From Patella vulgata (taxonomy: Eukaryota; Mollusca; Gastropoda; Patellidae): a stretch of 64,000 bases of DNA. The stretch spans positions 62,905,431 to 62,969,430 of the forward strand of contig NC_065882.2 of the NCBI RefSeq assembly GCF_932274485.2, written 5' to 3'. Shown here in pieces: positions 23,521 through 36,239 of the stretch; within the stretch, counting starts at the first letter, position 1, and each line of letters opens with the position of its first letter. The notes beneath the pieces are model-generated. The model had not been told where the DNA came from. It saw only the letters and a list, made by a program, of their open reading frames with translations, and searched no databases. A program made the position numbers and the translations under genes.

Positions 23521-26500
23521 TTTTATTAGATTTCGGGCACTTTATTTTGCCAAGTAGATGAAATAAAAAATTTTTTTCACTTTACCCTTCTGCCCGAAAA
23601 GTCAGCCCGTAATATTACGTAAATAATGAAACAAAACTAAGATCAAAGATTTACACTAAAAATAAAACGGTTGGTAAATAAACTGAGAGACAAAGATGAA
23701 TCAATTCTTAGCTTTTTAAAATATATTCCATACAGTGAGCCAAATAAATACGTAACTGGTGTACCCGAAACTGAGCCAATTGGTACACACAATATTATGA
23801 ACTCAGAGAAAGGTATGTTACTGCCCCACCCCCAAAAGACACACACACATTCCTTTTAACAGACACGTCCAGTAACAGGGATATTAAACTCAATCAAAAT
23901 CAGTATCAATTTATGTAATGGAAAATATAACACACCGTTTTCAAATTAATGACAGCGTCATTCATAATCTTAAACCATAGATCCTAAAATAGGGTCCAGT
24001 TTATAAAAAGAAAATCGAAAGTATAAATTATACATTTCCTTATCTTAAATAATAATATGTCCTATATCTGATTATCAAATTCATGTGTATAAGAACGCGT
24101 AGATCTGTACCTAGACTATAGCCGAGATAAATTGTTGAAGCCATTCCCCATATTGTCTGTCTAACTGTTATTGATATCATGTGGATATCTATAGATTTTG
24201 GTGCCAAGTTAGATTATAATTTAACCCTGGGGCTTCCCCAATCGCCAAGCTAACGCCTGAAACAGTTATCGGTATAGCTGTGTTGGATTGACTTCTGGTC
24301 GCTAGGGAACGTGAATTCTGACAAAACCAGGTGTTATACCCAATAAATTATATGTGTAATTACGAAAACATTCATTTTCTTGTTGAAAACATGCAAAAAA
24401 AATCTGTTTAAATACATGTCTGTAAAACTTGTATTTGAAGTCCAATTTAACCGATTTTTGTATGAACCATTCAGTGATATATGAAAAGAAATGTTCTTCT
24501 TTTATTAAATATCAGAAAATATATAAAAGTTTAACATAACAGATCTATACAAGTTATATTAGTTATCCAATATAGAGAAAAAATACAAACAATCATAAAT
24601 TAAATATTGGTTTAAGATACGCTTCATTTCAAACATTAATGGGCCTTTCTGTCCTTGTCTTCAGTGATTCGATAGAAAATGAATAAAAGGACATAATTGT
24701 ATGTATAACTGTTGAATTCAGTTAGAGAGCCCATTCCGTGGTGATTCGTTATCAAGCAAGTAATTGATGATCAAACATTTGCTGGACAAGGAATCATCGC
24801 CGCAACGCCGCTTTCAAAAACAATATGTGTTATCCATTTAAATGATAACAAGCCAACCCACCCCATTAGGTACATCAAAAAGCTTGTCCTGTTCAAAATA
24901 TATTCCGAAAAAAACAACTAAATATTGAATTGAGATTGCACAAAATGAACCCGGAATTTCAAAATTATTTTTAGGTGAGCATGTTGCCCAAAGCACTTCG
25001 CATATGGCGCGGGGCTTGATCCATCAGAAAGTAATGTATGCACTGTTCATTAAAAGAACAGCCATATCTAAGCTCCATTTGCCAATGTCTCCGTCTCTGA
25101 TAAACGGTAAGGCGCAGGACTACATGTCCTACTGACTTCATACATTTGGTAATATAAAACATGCATGCCTCTCGCAATGGTGGTTGTCATGATTGAAAAT
25201 CCGATTATTATAGTAAAAGTAAAACTGAATCGACAAAATGCAAACTTCAAGATATAGCTAAAGGCTTTTTGTCCTAATCTCTAGTAATCGGACCGAATAT
25301 CGTAGCCTCAAAGGCAAATTGCTTGATGTTGAATTCTTTTAATAATAGTATTCAGCGAGCCTTTCGTTTTATCAATATTATCATAATGCGGTTTTAAATC
25401 ATTGTCGTTTCCCAAATAAATATCCATTATCCGAGATGGAGAATAATATTCGAGCTACAGTTGAGAGATAAAATAAAGGAATATTGGAGAAATGTCTAAT
25501 GTCTACACTTTAATAGCTAACTCATGTCTTTTAGCAAATACAGACAAATGGACTCTTACTTCATCAAAAAGAACCCATTTTAATTTTTCCAATAGGATCA
25601 GTCATGATAAAAATGCCCGAAAGCTCTTTATTGATTTGTATTCGATTGTCCAGGCGTATGATTGGCAGGAGGATAAGTGCCGTTACTTTTGGCTAATCAA
25701 TTTCTTATGAATGAAAACGTGTTCTTCTTTTCATCATATCTGTTATGTAATATTGGAATGACTGAAGAAAATTGTCTACAAAGCGCCAATCGGATGAAGC
25801 CAGAAGGCGGATTTTCCATTTAGTATCCTTTAAGAACCGTCTTTTGAATACTTTTGTCGGCATTAAGATATACCATTATGATATATTAAAACAGTTATTA
25901 CACTACCATAATGACTTTTTAAATATAAAATATAACACAAATTGGGCTGAAACGTAATAAGAATTTGGCCATGTCTTTTATATCCTGATGACAATTATAT
26001 TAATAATACCAGAATTATAGACAAATGTGGTGAATCATTATACATAAGTATTATTTCTATAGAAACCACGCTAATAAATATCATACAAATGAGTTTTGAA
26101 TCGTGCTTGAGCATCATATATTATCCTATAAGATTCGACATACGAAACAAAATAATATACTGGACAGCAATAGATCTGTGAGTTGTTCTGATAAGGAACT
26201 GGGTCCCAAGCGTTTCCATGTCGTGTTGTTCTTCTTGCTCTTCTTTGGGGCGACGTCCTTCTAACAAAACGCCCCAAGACTGCACTTATTGAAGTGCGAT
26301 AAGCATGAAGCTAGGCATGATTGTTCCTTGGACAATTTGAATATGACAGCGATGATGTCAGGGTCGATGGTCCATATATTATTATATATCTGTTAACAGA
26401 AAGGGACATTTTCTTTATTGGAATCGCCCTACCGAAATACGTTCTACATCATATACAGCAGTATACACAATATTCGGCTCGAATGGGGAAGTGACTGGGG

Positions 26501-27270
26501 TATCTCAGAAGTAGAAGCTGTCCAGGATGCCATTATCTATTAACTACATCCATCGCGTTTTTGTGAATCCGATATCTGACATCAGACAAGTAACATGGCG
26601 TACTAGACGTAAAATTAAGCTGTTTTGTGTTTTTATTATCTTTAAGAGGTTTTAATACCCTATTTCCTAATTCCATTTCTATTTTTCTTTCCTTTTTAAC
26701 AAAAATCAAGAGTTTATTTAAAACTAAAACAAATACTTGGAGTCATTTTAATTGGCAGTGGTTAGTAAAGCAAGAAGAATAGTAAGACGTTCTGTTTATT
26801 GTCAAATAGCTCGGCAACATGTTGAACTGACAACTACTTGACATGTAATTGACACAGAACACATAGTATCTTACACAAAAAAACCACCCAAAAAACGCGT
26901 GTTTACATTTAGTTAGCAGTGGGAATGGTTTCTATTAAATCAACAAGATAGGACAGCAAAGGGGTTCAACATCTCGTCACACAATACTTTTGTTAATTTA
27001 TTTTTCTATTCCCACATGTGCAATGCTAAGGAGGCGACGCTTTCTTTAACTTGTATTCTGATATATAAACAGAAGTACCTTGCTTTTCTTTCCATCCGAA
27101 CGACTAGACGCAGTACTTCCTTGTTAGTCCCACATGACCTACTATCCTCTATAAGTTAGGCCCTAACTTGAAATATCCCAAGGATAGTTGAGTTGTCCGC
27201 TACCACTCGATTATCGCGGCCTCTTCGTAAAGTAACAGTACGTCACATAAACGATACATACAAATCGGAA
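23521..27270. other. Intergenic, no supported gene
   Basis: A plus-strand open stretch at about 23650-23813 ends at a donor-like AAAG/gtatgt but has no credible acceptor. An exact 17-base SINE match (CATCCGAACGACTAGAC) at about 27089-27105 may be a remnant. The rest is AT-rich. Confidence 0.45.
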
Positions 27271-27522
27271 CTATAAAGAGTCATTTAAAGAGATCGTGTA
27301 GATTAGACTGGAAATTGTGAACGAATTCAGTTGATACTTAGTTGGTGTGTTTGGATCCCTTTGCATTCCTAAAAAGGAGTCCACGCCAAAACCAACAGCT
27401 ATACCAACACTACAGAAAGTTCCGCCAGTCAAACCAGTGAAGAACACAGTCCCGAATAGTAAGCCAGCTCCCACGGAAAAGGCACCTACAGTCCCAAAAA
27501 GTAAACCAGTAAATAGGAGAAC
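27271..27522 (-). CDS. Possible glycine-zipper membrane exon (Mic10-like?)
   Basis: On the minus strand 83 codons are open, immediately after an ATGTAG that could be an acceptor but has a poor pyrimidine tract. The peptide holds LLFTGLLFGTVGAFSVGAGL, then LFGTVFFTGL, then GIAVGFGVDSFLGMQRD. Two hydrophobic segments rich in GxxxG spacing, and GFGVDSF-MQRD, loosely resemble Mic10, the MICOS cristae-junction subunit (GMGLGMAYSNCQHD in vertebrates). There are no basic residues between the two segments, unlike Mic10. The DNA contains a partial internal duplication (TACTTTTTGGGACTGT and TACTATTCGGGACTGT). The plus-strand reading is a proline/lysine-rich antisense frame. No other exon of such a gene was found. 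Confidence 0.25.
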   Translation of the reverse strand, partial: VLLFTGLLFGTVGAFSVGAGLLFGTVFFTGLTGGTFCSVGIAVGFGVDSFLGMQRDPNTPTKYQLNSFTISSLIYTISLNDSL

Positions 27523-27623
27523 CTACATCTCTTTTATCGCCGGAATACCCATGCAACACCAACAGAAAATCGATTTATTTTCCCAGAATCAGAAAACAGC
27601 AGGCACGAAGAGGGAATCTAGCT

Positions 27624-27649
27624 AGAGAGAGAGAGAGAGAGAGAGAGAG
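27624..27649. repeat. (GA)n microsatellite
   Basis: About 13 GA units followed by a G-rich run. Confidence 0.93.
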
Positions 27650-29589
27650 GGGGAGGAAAAAAGATGTTGTCTGCTATATCACTTCGATGGAAGCGGACGT
27701 AAAATCTCCTATTTAATAACATTTATATTCTAGGAATCTATATATAGCTCCAATAACGATAACCTTATATCTCTAGTTTGGCGACCTAGGCCTATATAAC
27801 ATGGTTTCAATAGCAACAACCCAGTGATAAATCGAGAAAGTATATACAAGGATAATATGTAGGTTGAATTAGATGATGGTGGGTAAACGCATAGTTGCCG
27901 CTTTCTGGGCAGAATTTTTCATATTGGGTACAATGATCTAAACAATGGGGGTTTATATTTTAATTGGCATCTGTCAATACCATCATTCACATATTAAAGT
28001 TCTAATGAGCAATGAAACAGATCTGAAATGTCGTTGATTAGCTTTATTTAGATATCTATGAAATATAAACTGCTCATTAAAGATGCATTATGTAAATGGT
28101 CAATCTGTCTATAGGAGATGCCAGATTAGAACAATATATTTCCCAGCAAATATTCAATTTTTGCGTTACAAAACACCTACAATACGCGACAAGAACAGAA
28201 AAAACATCGAAGAACTGTGTCATTTTTTTCTGCTGATATTACTCTGACGGCAAGTAGGCGATCTTCTATTTCGAGACGAATAAGGGTAAGATTTGATTTA
28301 ATTTAGAACTGATATAAAATCAGATTCATATCATTCTGTCTTAGTTTAATACGGAAGACTATCAGGGTCAACAAAAAATCCCAGTTGTGTTATTTGGTAA
28401 TCATGATGTAATTAGGACATATTAAGAATATTTGGGTTTAGTTTACCCTTATCGTCTTGTACGTTCTCTCGTAATTTCGACATAATAATTTCGTAGTTAC
28501 GACAGGGGTATAATTACGAAATATTTACACTATTTTTTTTCATTTGGTTGAGCCCACCATTCTCCCGTAGTTACGCAATTTTAGATCGTATATTAAAAAG
28601 GACAATAATTCAGGACGACTAAATAGTGCGTGGAAGCAGTAAGACATGAAGATTAAAATGAAGTAATGCTGTCGATTTCATTTGTGCAGTTTTGTTGCTC
28701 TGTGTTTGGAATGAGTTTTAAAACACATATTTGGGATCAATCGTCTGAGAATCACTTCAGATAAACGCATTTTCAGAAAAGGAATATTCTGTGGCTATTT
28801 TGATTTGACGCATCTAGGATTTGCACACAGATACAAGACATGTATGACAGCAGTAGAAGTTCTGTTAGCCACACAACTTGATACGTGAGTTGTTTATAAT
28901 TATTTTTATATATAAATAATAATATGTGCTTCTCCAATGGATTAATTCTCAGCTTTGGATTATTTAGTCAGATGACTACTTCATAAAGACAGTGTGTCTG
29001 TGTTTTGTAATGGTAATAATATTGTCATATTTATATGCGGGACTTCCCCTGCCCTCCCCACCCCCACGGAAAATTTGGTTTTTAGCCCCCCCCCCCCTTC
29101 TCCCCCTTTACATGTGCGCTAATAATTCCTGCAGTTTGCAACCACTTAATTATATTTCTAGATCAAATTTCAGTCATGCAAATAAAACAGAAGTGGTTAT
29201 TTTAGCACATGTAGTTACGCTAGGTTACAATTAGGGTAATAGGGTGTATACTCTCTCAATTCATTCGTCACTGATATAGAATAATGTTGTAAGATAACAA
29301 TATAACAACAGTTGCTGTTTTATCAGGGACATTGGTTTAAACAGAAAGGTAATTTGTAGTGATGAGGGGTTATCACCGGAGAACGGGGGGTGGTGTTATG
29401 GAACACTATAAATAACTGCTGTTGATGTTAAACAAGTCTTAGCAGGCACCTGTTCTTAGCTTTAAATATAGTTTCCTAGCTGTAGGTAATTTGCAATGAT
29501 ACAAATTACGTTTAGGTATATAAACTCTTCACACTATACCTCATTATATACCTATCTAAGATAAAGAATTTCTTTATAAGTATCTGTAG
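27650..29589. other. Intergenic, repeats only
   Basis: A TTAAAGATGCATTATGTAA motif at about 28077 resembles the end of the repeat family at 36,468 and 62,982. CGTAATTTCGAC/CGTAGTTACGAC words occur at about 28470-28505. C-rich tracts lie at 29040-29106. No gene was seen. Confidence 0.45.
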
Positions 29590-29602
29590 CCGCAGTGCCT
29601 CA

Positions 29603-29746
29603 GTTGGTCGAGAAAGCTCATTGCCGGGCCTTCAGTCCTACACCACTAACAGGGCTAATGAGCTTTCTCAGCCAACGCAGGGATCGAACCGTGAACATCC
29701 AGGTTAGCGAACCAACCTCCTACTCACTGAGCCACTGTGGCTCCCC
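29603..29746 (-). mobile_element. SINE tRNA-like head with inverted arm
   Basis: The minus strand gives GAGCCACAGTGGCTCAGTGA, a box B-like GGTTCGATCCC and TGAGAAAGCTCATTA. A second arm (GTTGGTCGAGAAAGCTCATT at 29603) is its inverted partner, so two head fragments face each other. Confidence 0.65.
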
Positions 29747-30159
29747 TATTTGTAAGTATCTGTCAGAACATAACCGTTCGTGTGTGCTATTGTTGCTGGT
29801 TTCTGAAATTCGGGCCAATAACACCGCTCTAGTTAGATATAATAGTGAAGGGTGTTGTGCAAGAGATAGGGTATGATTTCCAAAACACCCGACACCACAT
29901 CTCATATGCTGCACTTTTGTATTGATTACATAATTATATTATTATGGCCGCATGGGTCGCTGTTACATAGACCTTTTGGAACTATATTCCATGTAACGTG
30001 CTCAGCTTATCTTTTAAAACAAACTACATTGTTTTTTAAACATGATACCATACTATATAAGATTCCAAACTACACTCAATTACTTCACCAAACGCTGGTA
30101 ATTTCAATAATTAAACGGCTCTATTTTAGGCATACATTTTGAATATAATATTATATAGT

Positions 30160-30410
30160 GAATGAATAACGCATGTGCGTTGCATCATAATGTCTGTCAT
30201 TGAGTCAAGTGGCGTGGTTTTGATTCTTCACTTGTACGTGACAAGGAGTAGGGTCGCATATCCAGCCTCGTGTTTTGGGGGTTCTCCGGTTTCCTCCCAC
30301 TGCTAAATACTCCTACGTGCAAGCGAATTAATGAAATAAAATTAAACCATAATATGTTGGTCCCGAAATGACCTAGTTTGTGTAGCGTGGACGTTACCCC
30401 CAGCCTCCTA
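30160..30410 (+). mobile_element. Deu-core SINE (family 2)
   Basis: It contains the Deu-type core GGGGGTTCTCCGGTTTCCTC followed by CCACTGCTAAA. A tRNA-like part lies upstream (GTGGTTTTGATTCTTCACTT, GTACGTGACAAGGAGTAGGG). It ends at GTGGACGTTACC and is followed by a TC-rich tract. The same element lies at 33112, 50328 and 59508. Confidence 0.75.
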
Positions 30411-31886
30411 TCTCCATCTCTCTCTCGCTCTCTGATGCATCGGATTCCGTATTTGAAATGTCTGCGTTTGCGCGAAGTTACAAATAAATGTATCACGTGT
30501 TAAAGGGGAGGCAACACCATTTTTGTAAATACTTATTTGGAGTAAGACTACTAACGACTTTTCTATTTGGTGCAATGTCTATTTTCCGTCTTGTCCTGCA
30601 CTTACTATTAGAGTAGAGTTTTAACCCTTCGTACTGCAGAATGTTTGCTCCTGTTTGCTCACTACACTTATTATTTTAGCGTTTTCCGAGATTCTATCCG
30701 GATTATCGCCCTTATTGTTAAAATTGTTTGACGTTTTAACTCATGACGTCAACTGGCAGACTATCGCCAATGAGGAGACGACCACTGTCAAAATTGGTCG
30801 CATTATTTCTGTTACGTCTTTTTTGTATTCCTGATTGTTTTCAAGTATGTGTCACTACAGGGTGCAATGTCTATTTTCTGTCTTGTCCGCAGGTTTATCT
30901 TGTAGATTTTTGTTTTACGTGTAGTGCGGTCCTCCTGTACTTACTATTAGAGAATTCAATATTAATTTCATACAGAGGTTCAAAAAACATCAACTGGCTA
31001 TAAATGAGAAGTAGTATCAAGAGTTACAGAAAGGGTAAGCACTCCATAGAATTGTATTTTAGAAGGAAGTGGCTACTTGGCTTAATATAATCCCTGAGCC
31101 GAAGAAAATTTTAATTAACATCCTTCTCAATCAGGCATCCACTATGCAGCGTGCTATAAGGGAAAATGTGACGTTTAATCTTTGCTTCTAAGTAGGACAA
31201 TTCTGTTTTTTGATAATTAAGTGGATCTATTGGGTCTATATTTTGAATACAATATTATACAAACATAAATGGATGTAAAATGGATTTATAGCCTGAATAG
31301 TAGAGAAATGAATACAAAAAGTAATGAACAATTACATCAACAACAAAAAAGGAACGGGAAAAGTTAAAAATGGTGGTTAAATGGCATGACGTATAGCAGT
31401 ATTTTAAGGAATTGGTTTTAATTGTTTTCTTAGGTTAGAATCAACGAAAGGGGTTTAGTAAATATTTATTGTTAGGTTGTGGTGAATACTTAGGATTTTG
31501 AGGTGGGATGATTTCAACTATAGAGCAGAATACTTAATAAATGCACAGTTTATAACAGCTATGATTATTATATGTTATATAAGCACAAGCTACAAGGAAC
31601 TTAAAACCTCCTCCTCTCAACCCGCTCTCACCTGTGCGAGTGACTGGAACCATCTTGGAATGATTGTGTCTAATTAGAATCGCGCTTTCTGGACTCTTTT
31701 ATATACCGCTGATATCCTGGGATGAGTGATTTATTAATTATTTATTGGCTAATTTTAGTAATTTATGCCAGAAATATGCATGGTATTCTTTAACTGCCTA
31801 ATATGGAAACTATAAACAAGAATCTGGAGAAGGTGTAGAGAACATACAGATGCGACTGCAAAACATAATGTTTTGCTGCCCGAATG
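30411..31886. other. Intergenic, partial duplication
   Basis: GTGCAATGTCTATTTTC and CTTACTATTAGAG occur in the same order at about 30570-30615 and 30859-30953, the second time with about 45 extra bases between them. No gene was recognised. Confidence 0.5.
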
Positions 31887-31898
31887 TGTCTCCAGCAA

Positions 31899-32160
31899 GA
31901 TTTTCCGGCGTGGTTCTCCCTTGTCAGTGATGCAGGAAAGCTGTCTAGTCGTTCGGATGGGACGAAAAACTGAGGTCCCGTGTACACATTGGCGTGCACG
32001 TAAAAGATCCCTTGGCAGTTGGAATTCGATATAAGAGTAGGCCGTAGTGCCGCTGTCCGGGCAAAATTTCCCTCATAGCACACTGTATGGCGTATGCCCG
32101 TCTTCATTAGCCCAGGTTAGGAGCAGAACAGTAGGCCGTTAAACTCCATTTCATTTCATT
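31899..32160 (+). mobile_element. SINE family 1, 5'-truncated, with 12-bp target duplication
   Basis: It runs from GATTTTCCGGCGTGGTTCTC to a CATTTCATTTCATT tail. TGTCTCCAGCAA flanks it exactly (31887-31898 and 32161-32172). A clean duplication and few changes point to a young insertion. Confidence 0.93.
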
Positions 32161-32172
32161 TGTCTCCAGCAA

Positions 32173-33111
32173 AATGTTAATTACGAAATAGAATTCAGTT
32201 TGAAAACAGGTTAATCACGACTTGAAAAATAACCACCATAACATAATAGTATAGCCCTATTCAGGGGCGTAAATGTGGGGAAAAATAGTCGGTCGCAAAA
32301 TAAGTGCAGTCAGTCTCAAAATTATGCATCGGCGACTAAATGAATTAATGACGTAAACAAACAATGCCAAAATAGAAAAATCCCAAACAATGTATTTCCG
32401 TGAATCGTGCACCTAAATTGCATACGTCACTTTACTCACGCAAATCTATAGTATAAAATAAACTTGTCAGCTTGTCATGTTTGAAAAAATGTTTTTCACT
32501 TTTATTCTGTTGTGCACTATGTTCTATGTTCGTCTAAGAAATGTTTTCCCGCGAGAGCAAAAAATAGTCGGTCTCAAAATAAGTGCTCACTGCAATCGGT
32601 TTCAGACTAAATGAATTAATGAGGTAAACAAACAATGACAAAATAGAAGGGAAAAATCCCAAATACGTATTTGTGTTAATCCGTGCACCTGGATTGCAAC
32701 GGTAAGGTATAAAATAACCTGTTATGAGTATGTTGGTCTAAGAAATTGAAAGATCTTGTTACGAAGATTTTGATATTTCAAAATATATTCTTGATTGTCA
32801 ATTATCATACGAATAATATTAGCCGAACAGCTGGTAAGGAGTTATCGGAAGCATAGTTTTATTTTTTGGACTGGTAAATGAAGCTGTTTCAGAAATACGT
32901 AAACAATCTTTTAATTATGAAATGTTAAGGTGATCTATTGAACTTAAGAATTTTTACTTGTTCCATATTCAATCCCAGTAGAAATTACATTCTGCAAAAT
33001 TTCCCCTAAAGTCCATGAAATGGCATTTTAGGGGCTCTAGATTCAAAAATAAACTTGGTGGGGTATTAGGCATTATTAGATTACCACGAGAGAGAGAGAG
33101 AGAGAGAGGGG
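32173..33111. other. Intergenic with diverged direct repeat
   Basis: AAAATAGTCGGT-CAAAATAAGTG followed by CTAAATGAATTAATGA-GTAAACAAACAATG and a CGTGCACCT stretch occurs at about 32282-32420 and 32561-32695. This is a diverged duplication of about 140 bases. A GA microsatellite lies at 33088-33108. Confidence 0.65.
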
Positions 33112-33353
33112 GGTAGGTAGCGTCCATTCGACACAAACTAGGCCATTTCGAGACTAGCATATGGTTTAATTTAATTTCAATAATTCGCTTGCGCGTAAGG
33201 GTCTTTAGCAGTGGGAGGAAACCGGAGGACCCGGAAAAACCAACGAGATTGGACAGGCGACCCTACTCCTTGTCACGTACAACCGGCGAATCGAAACCAC
33301 GCCAGTTTACTAAATGACAGACCTTATGATACAGCGCGCGCTAACCTTTCACC
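33112..33353 (-). mobile_element. Deu-core SINE (family 2), minus strand
   Basis: The reverse complement shows the core GGTTTCCTCCCACTGCTAAA, a box B-like GTGGTTTCGATTCGCCGG and a head GGTTAGCGCGCGCTG. The GA repeat abutting its 3' side is probably its tail. Confidence 0.85.
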
Positions 33354-33374
33354 CCTCCCCCCTCCCCCGAAAAA

Positions 33375-33673
33375 ATGAAATGGAGTGTAACGTCCAATTG
33401 TTCTGCTCCGACTGGGCTAGTGAAGACGGAAATTATATCGAGTTCCAACTTATAAGGGATCTTTTACGTGCACCCCAATGTGCACACGGGGCCTCGGGAT
33501 TTGGTCCCACCCGCACACCTAGACAGCTGTCCTGGCCAGCCTCTCCGTCCTGCACCACTGACAAGGGGAAACCACGCCGAAAAATCCCGATGAACTTTCT
33601 CGGCCAAGACAGAGTGCGACCCGCAACCCCAGTCGAGCGAATCAGCGTCTTCCCACTTAGCTACCGTGGCTCC
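33375..33673 (-). mobile_element. SINE family 1, minus strand
   Basis: A near complete copy: GAAATGGAGTGTAACGTCCA at the tail side, CTAGACAGCTGTCCTGGCCA in the body, and the head CTTAGCTACCGTGGCTCC. It lacks the TTTGCCCGGACAGCGG segment. Confidence 0.88.
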
Positions 33674-33768
33674 AATGGTGTGATTTTCAATGTTAAAAAT
33701 GGATCCGGGGTGATCTTTCAGGGGATATTCCTGCGTTATCGTTCCTTCATAATGTGAGTGTGGTGTCC

Positions 33769-33945
33769 ATTAGACAGTTGTTCGTATGGGACGCCAAATC
33801 GAGGTCCCCTGTTCAAGTTGGTGCAGTGCACGTAAAGGAACCTTATTTCCCTCATAGCACAGTGTACTGCGTATTCCCGTCTTCATTATCCCGGTTGGTG
33901 CAGGGAAAAATAGGACGTTAAACCCATTTTCATTCATTCATTCAT
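33769..33945 (+). mobile_element. SINE family 1, 5'-truncated
   Basis: It starts at TTAGACAGTTGTTCGTATGG and ends TAGGACGTTAAACCCATTTT with a CATT repeat tail. The tail unit (CATT) differs from the usual ATTTC. Confidence 0.85.
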
Positions 33946-34144
33946 ATATTTGTGAACTTCGTGGTGAAAAAAATCAAGGCCAAGAACGTGCGCGTTTGTA
34001 CAAGAGGACTAATCCATTTTGAACAGAGGGGTGTTTTCCCATTACTCTCCCTTCGTTTGGTTCTCTAATATTGATTGCTTCCACCTCGGTCGTTATTTCG
34101 CACATATCTTATTAAACTTATAGTGTTAATATGCACATACCAAC

Positions 34145-34208
34145 ATGGCTAGTAATAATATACTAGTATATATACTTGTGTGTTGCGCTGTAATTGCTGA
34201 ACTTTATG
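34145..34208 (+). CDS. Lone signal-peptide exon of the ShK/lectin/EGF receptor family
   Basis: CCAACATGGCTAGTAATAAT begins an exon that encodes MASNNILVYILVCCAVIAEL then YG and ends in phase 1 at gtaagt. The first exons of gene A (38460) and gene B (53129) start with the same AACATGGCTAGTA context, encode MAS-ILIY leaders and end in the same phase. No ShK, lectin or EGF exon follows before 38,460. It is either an alternative distal first exon of gene A or the relic of a third tandem copy. Confidence 0.7.
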
Positions 34209-35640
34209 GTAAGTATGTATTATAATTATTTGATGTACATAGTTTAGGCTGCTTGTGGTTATTTACAGTAGCCTTCTGTGGGGTCATATTTCCATTAATG
34301 TTGTGAAATACTTCTGCAAAATTCCCACGCGACTAACTGTTAATGTCACACGATACAGTCTTTTTTAATACTTAAAATGCAACTGTAGATATAGGAAGTG
34401 TACAGTGGTCTTGTTGCTCTGCGTTCTTCTTTCTCTTTTCCGCTCCTTTTCCCCTTAGAAACGGAATAAAAGTAGTTGTCTCCCTTGCATAACGCTCAAT
34501 TGTAAAGAAGTGAATGGTCGAGAGCGACACAGTAAGGAATGATATTTAGTGGCACCCAGCGCCAACCTGACAATGTTACCCCAAACATATGGTGATGTTT
34601 GCGAGACGAACTAAATATTTTAATCACAAAAATGTATTGATATGCATGAATAAACAGAAATTTCACGGCCTATATACTTTAATTAAAATAAACTATCACA
34701 TGTATGCATTCACGTAAACAATATTTTAAAAAATAAAAAATAAAAAGTTACATGCGTGTACTATTAATATTTGTAATACAAATTTGTTTAAAGAACCCAG
34801 TTATTATTTATTTACATCACATATGATAATAACATTCACGTTCACAAATATCACGTTATTGATATCATAATAAATAGACATGTTTCACATTATGTTCTAA
34901 ATCTATAATGTCAATTTTATCCTTCACATTAGGTCGATCCCTAAATATAAGTATTTGATATGCATATATTATTACTTTAGGTCTTTTTGAAACATTTTAC
35001 AAACACAGATTAGCTTTCACCACCCCACGCCTGCTACCATAAAGGATTTATCATATTGGACTGAAAAATTAAACAATTAGTTACAATATTATATGATAGT
35101 AAGAAGGTATCACTCGTTAATCAAATGTTCCATGATACGGTCGTTAACTAAAGAAGATATAAAAGTAACTCACATTGTAAAATATATGGTACATTAAACA
35201 ATTTATTGCATCTAAAAAGGATTTTACCCAAATTAAGTTATTACGTTAGTTTGTACGACTTGTATTGTGAGTTACTGCCCTTTGAACAGTGGGAGATTTT
35301 ATTTGTTCCCGAATCACGCTTTTTAACCTCGGGATTCATCGATGGTATTCGTAACTTCATATTCGTTTTCGGAAGCCTACCCGACCAATAACTGTGCATG
35401 AGACCATAGTCAATCAGACAGGCCATATCATATCGTTTAGATTTTGTATCCCCCCCTCCCCCCACTCGTTGTTAACCCTGGCGTATCCAAGATTTGAATT
35501 ACATGTAACTTTATTTATTGCTAAAATAACTAAAGATACATTAGTTAAGATTGAACTTAGTTATCATTGTTGGAATTTTGGACTAGAAATGCGCATCAAC
35601 TGCCTCCGCACCGTCTCCGAGAATTGCTGATCTTTTGATT
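34209..35640. other. Intergenic or first intron, nothing recognised
   Basis: AT-rich. No exon of the receptor family was found after the lone leader exon. A C-run lies at about 35450. Confidence 0.5.
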
Positions 35641-35649
35641 CCGCCCACA

Positions 35650-35920
35650 TATTCTTGATTATCAAGTAACACTCTCAATGCCTAAGGTAAACTCGATTTT
35701 CAATCTATTCGTCGACAGTCTCTGGGAGTGACGTCGGTAAATGTTAGCTTGGTCAGCTATTAATTATTAAATGGACGACTGTTTAAGTCCAAGCTGTATC
35801 CAAGCCATCCAAGGGTCTACAGAGTTAATTTTGGGCTTGTTATGTAAATAAAGGTCTAATTATAATACTTTCTGTAACATTTGAAGTCTGTATCTGTAAC
35901 GCTGACGGTTTGATTATTCA
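35650..35920. repeat. Fragment of the TTAAAGATGCATTA repeat family
   Basis: It shares TTGGGCTTGTTATGT-AATAAAGGTCTAA and neighbouring words with 37130-37180 and 63640-63690. It is interrupted on its right by a SINE at 35921. Confidence 0.55.
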
Positions 35921-36155
35921 GGTTTGCCCCCGATGTTGACCGAGTTGTTCCTCGGTGTGGTATCCGATTATGAGTTCTGCAGGAGTGGAGACTTTACAAG
36001 CAACAACACCTGGTCGTTCGAATGGGACGTTAAACTGGGGTCCAGTGTAAACGTAAAAGAAACTTGGCCGTTGGAGTTCTAAATAGAGTTGCCTGTTACG
36101 TCGCAGTCCGGGCAATATTTATCTTAAAGTTACCTAAACCCATTTGATTTCGTTC
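35921..36155 (+). mobile_element. Old SINE family 1 copy
   Basis: Diverged: GTTGACCGAGTTGTTCCTCG, TGGTCGTTCGAATGGGACGT, AACGTAAAAGAAACTTGGCC, ending TACCTAAACCCATTTGATTT. Confidence 0.72.
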
Positions 36156-36239
36156 GTGCATCCCGACTTCCAATCATACTAACTAAAGGAATGGAGAATC
36201 TGTTACTCCTATGTATTAAGCCACCCGGACTCACCTGTG

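Noticed and set aside
23650-23813. Exon-like frame with LVNKLRDKDESILSFLKYIP ending at a donor-like AAAG/gtatgt
   Set aside because: No acceptor with a pyrimidine tract lies upstream and phase does not match the candidate exon at 18,867; kept only as a note.
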